Shown: piece by piece, positions 1 through 10,827 of the stretch
Layout of the letters: each line of letters begins with the position of its first letter
How positions within the stretch are numbered: the first letter of the stretch is position 1
NCBI GenBank assembly: GCA_963920575.1
Contig: OY986966.1
Span: 21,337,656-21,401,655, forward strand
Length of the DNA stretch: 64,000 bases
Origin: Narthecium ossifragum
Taxonomy: Eukaryota; Streptophyta; Magnoliopsida; Dioscoreales; Nartheciaceae
Reading direction: 5' to 3'
Notes under the pieces: model-generated
What the model was told of the DNA's origin: nothing
Seen by the model: the letters and a program-made list of their open reading frames with translations, nothing else
The model's database searches: none
Translations under genes and position numbers: made by a program

Positions 1-1380
1 CCCAACGATCCCGACGTCCGGCGACGAAGTCCATCACCTCCAGCCATCTTTCCGATCTCCTCCACCACCCCGAGCTCCTCCGCCACCCTCATCTCATCCG
101 CCACCTCCCCGAGCTCGTCCGCCACCTCCAGCCAAATCCGTAGAGACCCAATTTCTCTATCTCCTCCGCCGCCCCGAGCTCCTCCGCCACCCTCCCCAAT
201 CTCCTTCGCCGACTCCGACCAGATCCTCCGAGATCCGACATGATCCAAGACCCCCAACATCCTCAAAACCCACCGACGAGCTACCTTGGATCCGCCTAAA
301 CCGCCGGTAAACGGCACGATCCAAGCCATTGGATCGACTCCCCACGCTTGACCGACCTCTCCTCCAATCTCCCCGACCGCCGATCGTTCCTCCTCGCCGG
401 CTATCAAGCTCCGGCGACTCTAAGCCATCGGAAAAAATAAAACAAAAAATGGTGGAGGGAGAAAGTAACAGAGAGAGAGAAAACAAAGGGAAAAATGAAG
501 AAAAATAGTATGATATATGAGAAAAATTCAGAAAAATTGGAGAAAAAAATAGTGGAAAAAATAAAGAAAAATATGATAAAATAAGTGAAATATGTTGAAA
601 AATAAGAAAACTTTCACAAATTACTCTCCGACAAAGTTTCTTTCCACAAATAATATGTGAAAAAATCGACTTAAATAAGAAAACTAAGGGGGAAAATCAA
701 GAAAATATGCAGGAAATTTCACTTTTTATTTTTCAATATGAAAATAGCTTTACTTTGCACAAAGTTACTTTCCATCAAAGTTACTTTCCATAAATTCAAA
801 CATGAGTGTTTTCAGTTCCAGTCGTGACTTTCATAAATTACTTTTCACTATGTACTTTTCACTAGTTACTTTCAATTATGAAAAATAACATGTAATAAAT
901 ATACATAATAATGTAATAATGGGGAAAGTAAAGTTACTTTCTTCCACTTAATTCGGAAAGTAACTCACAAACTTTTCATAATTTCATCATCGAGACTCTA
1001 GTAACTCTAGTTACTTTCCATTAGTTTCATTAGTTATTTTCCAGAATTCAAGTTGGATATTGACATGGGTGTTTTCAGTTTCAGTAGTGACTTTTATAAG
1101 TTATTTTCCACATATTTTTTTCTACTAATTACTTTACACTAGTTACTTTCCATGAGTTACTTTCCACAATTTCAGTAGTTACTTTCCACAAATTTTAGTA
1201 GTGACTTTCCACAATTCTCGTAGTACTGATACTTATTTTCCACAATTCTCGTAGTTACTTTCCACGATTCTAATGACAATTTGGTAGTTACTTTTCACAA
1301 TTTTGATAGTTACTTTCCATTAGTTTCATTAGTTACTTTCCAGAATTCAAGTTGGATATTTTCCCGTGTTTTACACCTAT
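1..1380. repeat. G+C-rich segment followed by TTACTTTCC-rich A/T region, probable arm of a large inverted-repeat transposon
   Basis: Bases 1-430 are pyrimidine-rich and G+C-rich with repeated CTCCGCCACC-like words. Bases 430-600 are A-rich. From about 600 to 1350 the word TTACTTTCC or close variants recurs irregularly about every 20-40 bp. A mirror arrangement (TTACTTTCC words, then a T-rich stretch with words like CATATTTTCC, then G+C-rich sequence) occurs at 5459-6135, which suggests the two are arms of one transposon opened by later insertions. The left end lies outside the window. No convincing protein is encoded; the open frame on the minus strand at 157-486 is a composition artefact. 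Confidence 0.5.
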
Positions 1381-2202
1381 TTTTTCATGCACCCAATGCA
1401 CAACAGTTACAGATGAGTGCATGAAAGTGCACTCTGAACAGTCTTATAACCATCTCAATTACTAGATTATCACCATTAATCAACCTCTTTAGTACTATTT
1501 TTATATTTATATGTTGTATCACATAGTTGTTTGAAAAATGCAGGAAATTAGAGCTAAAAGAAGCTAAAAAGATTACATAAGTTAACTTTGAAGATTAAAC
1601 TGTAGCTTCTCATGAAGAACAAGATGATGTGTCATATATTATTCGAAAGCTCTTGGAGTCTAATTTCTGGAGAATTTTATGATCGGTGATTCCGAGTTTT
1701 CTAGAAGAAGCTACGGTATTTTTAATACCAATGACGCAGTGCTGAATGGTAAAATAGACTGGCGGTCGATCGTCACATCATCCGTCAGATCGACCATGAG
1801 CCTCTGTCACGAAAAATGCTTCTCAAGGTCGATGAGAAGATCGACCGCCGCTTATCAAAATAAAGTTGCACAAGTCAACCGTCAGATCGACTGCGAGAAT
1901 AAATAGGAAACCGGATATATCCCGAGTTTAAGACTTTTGGAGGCTATAAATAGGAAACTTAGGGTTATTCAAGGGGATGTTTGTTGATAAGACGTGAAAA
2001 TTGCACAAATCACTATTTCAATTTGGCATTGTTAGTTTTCGAGCAATGGCCTACTGACTACTATTACCCCGTTACAGGTACAAGAGCCCTCAACGAGGAT
2101 TAGATCAAGTTCCGAGCTAAAATGAACTCATTCGGGCCAGTTTAATATGAAGAAGATCGATCCTTTAAAGACATTAAGAAGAAATCCAGTCGGAATGACA
2201 AA

Positions 2203-2501
2203 GATCCATCTTCCATCATGAGAAAATCGATCCCTTATGTGCAATTTTCAGTGACAGAGCGCAAGTTTTGGAAGGATCGATCTTTCCCAAGTGCATGATC
2301 GATCTTTCACGGGCAAAAGAGATGACAGAGCGCAACATTCTAGAGGATCGATCCTCGTCTACTAAAAGATCGATCTTCATCGGGGCGCAATCAGCAGTCA
2401 AGAACAAAGATCGATCTTCATCTAGAGGAAGATCGATCTTCCACGGGACCAGCGATCACACGGAAGAGGAAGATCGATCTTCTACCCTATAAAGATCGAT
2501 C
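2203..2501. promoter_or_regulatory. Five GATCGATC pairs in LTR U3
   Basis: GATCGATC starts at 2275/2297, 2346/2368, 2409/2431 and 2472/2494, each pair exactly 22 bp apart. A degenerate pair (GATCCATC/AATCGATC) lies at 2203/2225 and a single copy at 2155. The last copy ends 64 bp before the TATA box at 2566. This position in U3 suggests an upstream promoter or enhancer module; function is inferred, not known. Confidence 0.75.
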
Positions 2502-2565
2502 CTTTTGTGCCAGCTGAGCAAAATCAATGGTCCAGATCTAATCCGAGTGGGGGATGCTTGTAGGC

Positions 2566-2574
2566 TATAAATAG
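2566..2574 (+). promoter_or_regulatory. TATA box of solo LTR
   Basis: TATAAATAG lies downstream of the GATCGATC pairs and a conserved box GATCTAATCCGAGT that also precedes the TATA box in LTR A and, inverted, in the LTR at 10989-12698. It is the probable U3 core promoter. Confidence 0.7.
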
Positions 2575-4138
2575 ACCCCTTTTGGGGGATTTTGGGGAGC
2601 TTCTCTATAACTTTTTCTTAGCCTTTCCTCTTTTAGACTCCTCTTACCTAATTTAGAATAGGACCTTTTTGGAGGAGATCCATGGAAGGAGAGTGTCATC
2701 AACCTCCCTTCACGGATCAAACCCCCAAGATGAGTCACTAAACTTTTAGCTTAGGGATTCTTATGATGTAATAAGGGTTTCTTTTAAGGAATCCTAGGAT
2801 TTAGGGCTTTTGCTACTCTATTAAATGGTTGTATGGATTGGATTTAATTTCTTTACGAGTTTGGTGTTATTTTCTTTGATGGATGCTTGGATTGCCCTAT
2901 TGTGCCCTGGATTTAGGTCTCTTGCATGCTAGAGCTTGGATGGAACCTCTCGTGAGAGGGATTCATGCTAGAACCATGGATTCTATCACGGCGAAGGATT
3001 TTAATCCAAGATTGGACTAGATTGTGGTGCTAGAACCACCAACAATCTATCCCTAACTCTCCACCCATCCTATTATTGGGATTTTGGCCAGTGAGGTGCT
3101 AGAACCATCTCGCTATTACACCTAGATCCATATCATGTTAGCTCTCTTGTGACGAATCCATCCTAATTAGAGGGTTCGTTTGCGGCGATCGCAACTAATC
3201 ATTCGGTAGCCGATCATTAGACGTTTGTTCTCGTCGACGAGGGATCTTAACCCGAGCCTCATCGAGCGATAGGTTTACCTAGCCACTCGCCTATCGACAT
3301 TCAGATTTAACCATTCAATTTGAGGAGGCATGCCCTTGTCTTAGGAAGACTTATTAGAACCATTGTTATTGATTAAGGATCCCTCGGCCTCTCTTTATAT
3401 CTTAATACATTTTTGCATTAATTTTGGTCTAGTCTAGTTAAAAACCCAAATCTAAATCTTTTCCTCCAACTTCTTGGTAGACGATTATGCTTAGTATGCC
3501 ATTTCAACTGTAGTCTCTTCCCTGCGGATCGACTCGGACTCACCACTTGCTACCCCAAAAGGTAGTTAGTAGAGAGTTTGATTATAAATTTCTAATTTTG
3601 ATCGGGCGCATTAAGCCGCGACACTTTTCACGTCCCAACATTTGTCATACTTTTTCTGACCTTTTCTTGACCTTTTCTGAAGGAAGAAGGAGACCAATCC
3701 ACCATCCATAGACGAGTAATCTTCGAGGCATGGCGGACGGATGACTAAGCAAGGGCGAGGGTTTTTCTCTATCTTTGGTTCATGTTTTAATCTCTAATGT
3801 TTAAACTTTATATATGTATTGAATCTTCACATATTGCTATGTGGTTGAACATTATTATAATTCTAGTCATGCTTTTATTATGATATTGTGATCACATAGC
3901 CATCTCTTCATTCTCCTACCTAGTCTCATGAAACTTTTGCTATGCATTGCCCGTAGTGACAACTGGTACTGCATATTCTTACAGATATGGTAAGACAAGG
4001 TTAGGGCTTGGTCCCGTGAAACTTCTGTTACACATTGCCTGTGGTGACAACCGGTATCGTGTATTCTTAGATTTTGGTAGGACGGAGTTAGAGCTGCAAT
4101 GAGAATAACCAATCATAGGTAGAGACATTTATATTTTA

Positions 4139-5122
4139 GGGTAAAAAACATTTTGGTCCCCTCTAGATTCAAGGTTTTTCATTTTAAACTATGTGTTTCA
4201 AAACGTAACAAAACATACCCTGTAGTTACAATAATTTTACTTTAAACCCAAATTTCTGACGACCGTTTCTTGACTTAACGACCGTTAGTAATTCATTTTG
4301 GGAAGATATCATTTTGGTCCCCTCTAGTTTCAGGGTTTTTCATTTTAAACCCTATGGTTACAATAATTTCATTTTAAACTCTGTCGTTACGGTCGTTACA
4401 GACTTAACGTCAAACTAGCTTTGACCCAATGTTGACTAGTTTATTCTGTTCTCTCTCTTCCCTCACTTATCTTCCTCTAGCCGCTTACGGCTTCCCGCCG
4501 CCAGACTGCCTGGGCACCCCACCTCCAGATCTCTCTCGACAGGCTGAGATCTTAGGCGACTCAAGATAGGATTTTTAGGTGACCCAAGAGGTCATTGCTC
4601 TAATCTCTCCCTTCACATTGGTGGCCTTCTACTCCTGCAGATTGCTACCACCACCCATGCAAGGTCTTCCCAGCTCTCTCCGTTGCAAACCAAGACGCTG
4701 CTCCGCCTCCAATGCATCCTCGAGTACCCTTCGGCCCTCTCTGTGGTCAACATGCTCTTCACCGAGCTGGTCCATGCATGGGATGCTTGCTTTGACAACT
4801 ATGATTGTAATGGGGCGGCGAATGAGCTGGCGGCGAGGCTGACGATGAGACAACCGTTTGGCGTTAACTCCATAACTAAATTTGGGTTTAAAATGAAATT
4901 ATTGTGGCCATATGGTTTAAAATGAAAAACCCTGAAACTAGAGGGAACCAAAATAATATTTTTCCTTTCATTTTAAACCATGTGTTTCAACAAACGGTTG
5001 TTACTAAATTTAGGTTTAAAGTGAAATTATTGTAACTAAAGGGTCTATTTTGTTACGTTTTAAAATACAGGGTTTAAAATGAAAAACCTTGAAACTAGAG
5101 GGGACCAAAATGATTTTTACCC
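4139..5122. mobile_element. Non-autonomous Mutator-like element with doubled terminal inverted repeats
   Basis: The ends are inverted repeats beginning GGGTAAAAA and ending TTTTTACCC, each with CATTTTGGTCCCCTCTAG or its complement. A perfect 9-bp duplication TATATTTTA flanks the element (4130-4138 and 5123-5131), as expected for MULEs. The terminal repeat motif occurs twice on each side (about 4141-4260 and 4311-4390; 4860-4960 and 4970-5120), so the ends were tandemly duplicated. The G+C-rich core (about 4480-4860) may be captured gene sequence but I do not recognise a protein in it. No transposase is encoded. Confidence 0.85.
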
Positions 5123-5458
5123 TATATTTTATCAGAACCATAATTCTATATCTTCCAGTCGAGGTGATTGGAATGTGAATCACTCAACTGAGTATCACAT
5201 GTACCATTGATAAGAGAACAACTCAAGTCTGAGTGAGGGATTCATGAAGCCTAGCCTCATCCAAATCATGATTTCCTTTGTTAACTTAGCTTTACCGTTA
5301 AATCTTCGATCTAATTCTCTTAACTCCCACGCTCTTGATTGTTTTTGATACATTGTTATATGTGTCTTTGGATCATTTCTGTTTGTTTCCCTGTAGGATC
5401 GACCTCTCTTATGTTGTATTGCACCGCGACCGCTGTGCGAGGCCAATTTGAGAGACAT

Positions 5459-6135
5459 CAATTACTTTCCACTATTAGTTACAATCACTAATTATTTTCC
5501 ACTAATTACTTTCCGTCAGTTACTTTCCACAAATAATATGTGGACTACTCTCGATCTCCTCCTGAACCTCCACGTATTTTTCACCTATTTTCCACCATTT
5601 GTTTTCCATTTTTCCAACATATTTTCCTAATTTATTGTATTTTCTGCTATTTTTCACCCATTTTTCTATTTTTTCTGGCATTTTCTCACTCCTCTCACCT
5701 CTTCTCCTCTGCCGACGCCATCTCCCCCGAGCTCATCCACCGCCCTCCCGTCGTACCCCACTGAGCTCCTTCGCCGCCCTCTCGTCTGGTGCCGCCTGGA
5801 GCTCCCATCATACCCCCGAGCTCCCATCAAGCTCCCTCTCTCTCCACTCGCCATATCCGGCAGCCCACGACGGCCCATGCCCGCCACCTGGCCTCCTCAA
5901 GACCCACCGCCGCTCTGCCGATCCTTGACATCGTCAGAACGACACCGACCTCCACTTCCTCCAACTGGACAGCAACCACCCATCCTAAATCCATCTCCTC
6001 CGTTTTCTAACAACCCGATCCAAGCCGCTGGATCAAATCCCATGCCGTAGACGACCCTTCCTCCACCGATCCGGCGATCCGGCGACCCACCAGCCTTCCT
6101 CGCCGGCGATCATCCTCCAACGAGTCCTCAGCCAT
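5459..6135. repeat. TTACTTTCC words then G+C-rich segment, mirror of the window's left end
   Basis: The stretch begins with TTACTTTCC words and AAATAATATGTG, passes through T-rich sequence, and becomes G+C-rich from about 5700. Read on the minus strand it resembles bases 1-700 in order and composition. It is probably the right arm of the transposon split by the insertions at 1540-5458. The exact right end was not found. Confidence 0.45.
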
Positions 6136-6344
6136 CAAATGAGAGAAAAGGGTATTTTAGTCATAAAATTTTTATAACCAAGTGTATTTATTGGTTTGAA
6201 GACTAAATGCATTAAGGAAAATGTATCCAGATCTGCAGCTAAATATTTCCTCTCAAGGCGACTAAACGGCTATTATCGGTTTAGTTTTTTCCCCAACAAT
6301 TAAACTTAGCTTAATGGTAACAAAAGTCTGTGTGATCACCCTAG

Positions 6345-6584
6345 CTAGTAGTTGTAGAAAGTAGTACCACCATTACCAGAACCAACATTTTCTTTTGAGC
6401 TGCACATCATGCCAGGATTGTCCACAAACACACATTGCCAAGTTATCGGTCTTTGACACGAAAATGATGAATATTCACAGGCACGTCTAGCTTGATTGGA
6501 ACATTGGCAGTTGGTTAGGTTGCAAGTTGGTTGAGTCTGATGGAGACTCTCAGCCATGGTCTGAGTCAAAAAAGAGTTGGGCAA
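6345..6584 (-). CDS. Unrecognised small cysteine-containing open frame
   Basis: A 79-codon frame with seven cysteines, mostly in the middle (pattern CNLTNCQC, then CEYSSFSC), ends in a Gly/Asn-rich tail (GSGNGGTTFYNY). No signal peptide is obvious and I do not recognise the family. It could be the last exon of a larger or decayed minus-strand gene, or chance. It lies between transposon sequence and the glucanase promoter. Confidence 0.2.
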   Translation of the reverse strand: MPNSFLTQTMAESLHQTQPTCNLTNCQCSNQARRACEYSSFSCQRPITWQCVFVDNPGMMCSSKENVGSGNGGTTFYNY

Positions 6585-6791
6585 TCACCAAATCAATTTT
6601 TTGATGACGTAGCTAAACAAATATTCTCTATGGTGCCAACAAAGTGAATGGTCCTTAATTCTAAAGTCATCTAGATCATCCATTTCATCTCAATTACTGA
6701 CAGGTATTTGTTCATGTATATATATGCTAGACACGGAGTTGGACTCCGATTGGGGTATATTGTAAGGGGGCATGTACATCATACATGCCCT

Positions 6792-6986
6792 CGATAGACA
6801 TTTATCGATCGTGCCATCTAATCCATCAGTAGTGTTCTATCAATGAATTAGATCAGTTAATCGGTAGACATCTATTGATTGAATGTGTGAATCATCTGAT
6901 CGGTAGATGTATACTGATCGAGTCACCTAATCCATCGGTAGTGTTCTACTGATGGATTAGCATCCTCAATCGGAAAACATCTACTG
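6792..6986. promoter_or_regulatory. Array of six degenerate CGGTA-N6-TACCG dyads upstream of the glucanase gene
   Basis: Six imperfect inverted repeats, each with a 6-base centre, start at 6792, 6827, 6862, 6901, 6936 and 6971 (steps of 35, 35, 39, 35, 35). Typical copies read CGGTAGTGTTCTACTG or CGATAGACATTTATCG. The same arm and spacer design is found intact in the MULE at 15177-44962. The array lies about 260-460 bp upstream of the glucanase start codon and is probably a transposon remnant that now forms part of its promoter region. Confidence 0.6.
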
Positions 6987-7154
6987 ATCGAGGAGCATGT
7001 GCAGCATACATGACCACGTGGAAAATGTACGCATATCTTTCCCCTTATTAATTTGGTGGGCAGCTTTACCTGTTGCATGGTTGAGCGTCCTCGGATTAAA
7101 TCCATCTTGTTGGTGAGAAGATATTAGACAATACCTGCAAGCCTGACCTCTATG

Positions 7155-7170
7155 CTTATATATATATATC
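7155..7170 (+). promoter_or_regulatory. Probable TATA box of the glucanase gene
   Basis: CTTATATATATATATC lies about 80-90 bp upstream of the start codon at 7248, a usual distance for a plant TATA box with a short leader. Confidence 0.55.
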
Positions 7171-7247
7171 CATATCTGTATCTACTCATCAAAGGAACAG
7201 TGAGTGAGAGAGAAAGATAAGGAGGGTAGAGAATTAGCAGCGGCTCC

Positions 7248-8939
7248 ATGGCTCCAGGGCTAATGGGCTACATAGCTTTTCTTGGATTCTTGTCCTCAGC
7301 CTTCATTGCTCTTGCAGGTATTCTTTCAATCTTCCTTCTTTGCTAGGATTTGTTTTGTGTAAAATTAAGATGGTTTGATGTAGATGATTGTCTGGTCTTT
7401 CCATCCCAATCAGGCAGAACTAGAAGTTTATCTACAAACACAGTGTGTTGATGGCCGGGTTCTTATTCTCTCTCTAAAATCTCTGCATCTTTGAAAGGAT
7501 TTTAAGGAATTATGCCAGTGAACAAATAGCATGGCATGCATGTGTAAACATTTTTCCACCTATATTTTGTTGAAGCATTCAATTTGCAGCTTAAGAATCT
7601 GCAGGAGATATGTTATAACGCAGATGAAGAACTTATTTTGAATAAATTTCGGTTACTCATGCTGGAAACTTTCCATTTATATATGCAGAAACAAATAACT
7701 CAGCCATAAAGTAACTGCTCTCCTTAATTGGCTCACAACTATATATCCAAAAGACCTGCTCCAGATTGTTTGCAGTAAATATTCACATGGAACTTGGAAG
7801 AAAGGGCTGAGGAAGTTGCCACCAGCCTTTCTTTTAGCCACTTTTCCTCAACTAACAATTGATCAGACATCATTAAGCGAGAAAATTTAAGAATGTTTGT
7901 GTTGTTTGTGATTCTTTTTCTCTGAAAAATTCGTTGAAATTTGTACTTAATTAAGACTTGTTACACTTAATTATGACTGTTTTGATTAGGAGCTCAAGGT
8001 ATAGGTGTGAACTATGGCACGCTGGGCGACAATCTCCCGTCGCCGGACAGGGTGGTGGCGCTCTGCAAATCGAGAAACATTGGCAAAATCCGCCTCTACC
8101 ACCCGGACTCCGATGCCCTGAAAGCCCTGCAAGGCTCCGGGATCGAAGTCGCACTCGGAACACTCAATGAGGACCTCCAGAGGCTCGCTTCCAGCCCGGC
8201 GTTCGCCGCGGCTTGGGTTCGGAACAACGTCGCCTCCTACGCCAGTTCAGTTCACTTCCGCTACATCATTGCCGGCAACGAAGTCATCCCCGGCAATGAA
8301 GCTGGTTATGTCCTCCCAGCCATGCAAAACCTCGATGCCGCGCTTCAAGCCGTCGGCTTAGCCGGCATCCCCGTCACGACTGCGGTCTCCGGCAGTGTGC
8401 TCGGCGTATCATATCCTCCTTCTCAGGGTGCATTCTCGACGTCGGCCGGAGGCGTGATGGGACCTCTTGTTTCATTCTTGGCAGCTAACAAGAGGCCTCT
8501 GCTCGTCAATGTGTACCCTTACTTCGCCTTCTCCGGCGACCAGAAGAACGTCAGGCTGGACTACGCAACATTCAAGGCGCCGGACGTCGTCGTGAGGGAC
8601 GGCTCGCTCGGCTACAAGAACCTCTTTGATGCCATACTGGACGCGACCTACTCGGCCTTGGAGAGAGCTGGAGGGTCCAATGTGGAGATTGTTGTGTCGG
8701 AGACCGGATGGCCGTCGGGCGGCGGCGGCCCCGGAGCGACCGTCGAGAATGCAAGGACGTACAACGGCAATGTGGTATCCCATGTTGGGAGCAATGCAGG
8801 GACGCCCAAGAGACCCGGGAAGGCAATTGAGACGTACCTGTTTGCCATGTTTAATGAGAATCTGAAACCTGCTGGGACGGAGCAGAACTTTGGGTTGTTT
8901 CGTCCGGATATGACTGAAGTGTATCACATTGATTTGTAA
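7248..8939 (+). CDS. Glucan endo-1,3-beta-glucosidase, GH17 family
   Basis: Two exons, 7248-7317 and 7990-8939, with a 672-bp phase-1 GT-AG intron, encode 339 residues. Exon 1 encodes a hydrophobic signal peptide (residues 1-26, ending ALAGAQ), so the enzyme is secreted. The mature part starts GIGVNYGTLGDNLPSP, a GH17 hallmark. The probable acid/base Glu121 lies in AGNEV and the nucleophile Glu261 in SETGWPSGG; NVYPYF and FAMFNEN are also conserved. The protein ends shortly after NFGLF, without the C-terminal extension of vacuolar forms or an X8/GPI tail, so an apoplastic form is likely. Family role: hydrolysis of beta-1,3-glucans (callose, fungal walls), often defence-related. The intron inside the signal-peptide region is usual for this family. 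Exon 2 is very G+C-rich, as in monocot genes. It looks complete and functional. Confidence 0.95.
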
Positions 8940-8957
8940 GAAGATTGATTTGGATTC

Positions 8958-8963
8958 AATAAA
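8958..8963 (+). terminator. Possible polyadenylation signal of the glucanase gene
   Basis: AATAAA lies 19 bases after the stop codon. It is close to the stop, so a further downstream signal may also be used. Confidence 0.4.
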
Positions 8964-9841
8964 GATCGATAGAGAAACTTTAGAGAAACTTTATTTCATA
9001 GATTGCAGAACTTATTAGTCGCCCGTAGGCCCGCGGCGGGGGCTCGGTGGGCCGAGTTGGCCACCTGATTGTCTATTAGTGTAATCTCAGGCTCCCAGCC
9101 TCAGGACTTATCTAATGATAATAATTAGGGTTAATTGGCATTTAGTCCGTTGCTAAAAAAATATTTGTCCCTAAGTCCGGATACATTTTTGTTAAGGCAT
9201 TTATTACTCTGACATTAGTTGTAGTTTTTTTATTACTAGAATGCCATTCCAAGATCCCCAGCCTATCTTCCATTCCCGGTGACTGTTTATATTCCTAGTG
9301 GGAAGTAACTATCAAAGAAACTGAAGAGTAACTATAAAAAAAACTGAAAAGTAACTACCAAAAAAACTGGAAAGTAACTACCAAAAATAGCAAAATTGTG
9401 ACGGGAAGTAACTTTTGTTCGACGTCGAAAATAGCAAAATTGCGGCAGAAAGTTACTTTCCAATTTTTTTTTTTTTGGGGGGGGGGATTCACTTTCCAAT
9501 ATTTTGATAGTTACTTTCCGCCACAATTTTGGTATTTTGGTAGTTACTTTCCAGTTTTTTTGGAAAATAACTTGTAACAATTATGGAAATCATGGTAAGT
9601 TACTTTCCACAGTACTAATATCTGCAATATGAAAAATAACTTGTAATAATTATGAAAAGTAACTCGAGTTACTTTCCATTAGTTTAATTTGAAAAGCAAC
9701 TCTCAATTTACTTTCCACGATATCATTGACAACTCAGGTTACTTTTCACAAAATCATGGTAAGTTACATTCCACAAAATCTTAGTAAGTTAGTTCCTACA
9801 AATTACTTTCCATGAGTTACTTTCAACACCAAAGTTATTTT

Positions 9842-10436
9842 CCACCAATAATATGTAAAAAATCGGCTAAGATAAGGAAAATATGAGGGAAAATAACACA
9901 TTTTTTAGTACTACATCTGGAAGATGGAAAATAACTTGTAATAATTGTGAAAAATAACTCAAGTTACAAATTACTTTCCGCTAGTTACTTTTCGTTAGTT
10001 ACTTTCCACCACCAAAGTTACTTCCCATCCTTCAAGCGATTGTTCTTGAAAAGGGTCACCACGATCTCCTCGTAGGACTCCGCATCCGGCTCGAGCCCTT
10101 AGTCCACCATCCGGTTCCAAACCTTGGACGCTTCCACCAATAATATGTAAGAAAATCGACTAAGATAAGGAAAATATGAGGGAAAATATGAGGGAAAATA
10201 ACACATTTTTTAATACTAACATCTGGAATATGAAAAATAACTTGTAATAATTGGAGAAAGTAACTCAAGTTACAAATTACTTTCCGCTAGTTACTTTTCG
10301 TTAGTTGTTTTCCACCACCAAAGTTACTTTCCATCCTTCAAGCGATTGTTCTTGAAAAGGGTCACCACGATCTTCTCGTAGGACTGCGCATTTGGCTCGA
10401 GCCCTTAGTTCACCATCTGGTTCCAAACCTTGGACG
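9842..10436. repeat. Tandem duplication of about 292 bp including PPR sequence
   Basis: Copy 1 (about 9842-10133) and copy 2 (about 10134-10436) share the order CCACCAATAATATGTAA, a GAAAATATGAGGGAAAATAA stretch, TTACTTTCC words, then minus-strand PPR coding sequence. Copy 2 has a small extra repeat of ATATGAGGGAAA. Both copies carry the same in-frame TAA in the PPR frame, so the stop predates the duplication. Confidence 0.75.
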
Positions 10437-10827
10437 CCGTCACTAGATCGCCGCACTTGCAAAACCCGACGACAATGTACCTATACGTCTCCTCATCTGG
10501 TGGGCCGACGAGGACGTCAACGAGGTTGCGGGAGGCGAGGACGCACACGAGGCGGTTGAGGGTGCTGACGGTGTACATAGACGGGTTGTGGGAGGCGGCG
10601 AGGTGGAAGAGCTGGACGCACTTGGTGATCTCCCGGGCCTCCGTGAGGTGCCTGGCGGCGATGAGGATGGCATGGAGAGTGAGGAGCTGGGCGGGGGCGA
10701 TGTGGTGGAGGAAGTCCCAGAGGAGGGAGACATTGCCGGACTTGGCGAAGACGTCGAGGAGGCGGGAGGAGGTGGAGGGGGAGTGGAAGAAGAGAGGGGA
10801 GGAGGAAGGCGGTTGGCGGCTGCGCAA
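10334..10827 (-). pseudogene. Pentatricopeptide repeat (PPR) gene fragment
   Basis: Minus-strand translation from 10827 gives about 140 residues with PPR features (CVQLFHLAASHNPSMYTVST, then ETYRYIVVGFCKCGDLVTAS and KVWNQMV), then a TAA near 10407. After the stop the same frame continues with recognisable sequence (GLEPNAQSYEKIVVTLFKNN) to another stop. PPR proteins usually act on organelle RNA, but this is a short N-terminal-truncated fragment inside a transposon, without a normal C-terminus. It is judged a captured and broken fragment. A second, shorter copy of its 3' part lies at about 10030-10133. Confidence 0.75.

Larger units (their letters stand above)
1985..3640 (+). mobile_element. 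Solo LTR, Athila-like type with GATCGATC pairs
   Basis: A 1656-bp LTR begins TGATAAGACGTGAAAA and ends GACACTTTTCACGTCCCAACA. It is flanked by a perfect 5-bp duplication TTTGT (1980-1984 and 3641-3645), so it is a complete solo LTR left by recombination of a full element. Its ends and middle (CTAGAACCA words, CTCACCACTTGCTACC, the terminal CGACACTTTTCA) resemble the LTRs of elements A and B, so it is a diverged relative. A TATA box lies at 2566. No internal region or coding sequence is present. Confidence 0.9.
1540..5458 (+). mobile_element. LTR fragment split by nested insertions
   Basis: Sequence at about 1540-1984 and 5132-5458 looks like two pieces of one older LTR. The left piece has a TATA-like CTATAAATAGG at about 1944. 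The right piece has a typical plant LTR tail (CCTGTAGGATCGACC near 5391) ending in CA at 5458, just before TTACTTTCC sequence resumes. A solo LTR (1985-3640) and a MULE (4139-5122) lie inside. The left boundary is uncertain, and sequence 3646-4129 is assumed to belong to the same LTR. GTCGATC/GATCGAC words at about 1765-1850 resemble the GATCGATC pairs of the other LTRs. Confidence 0.45.
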
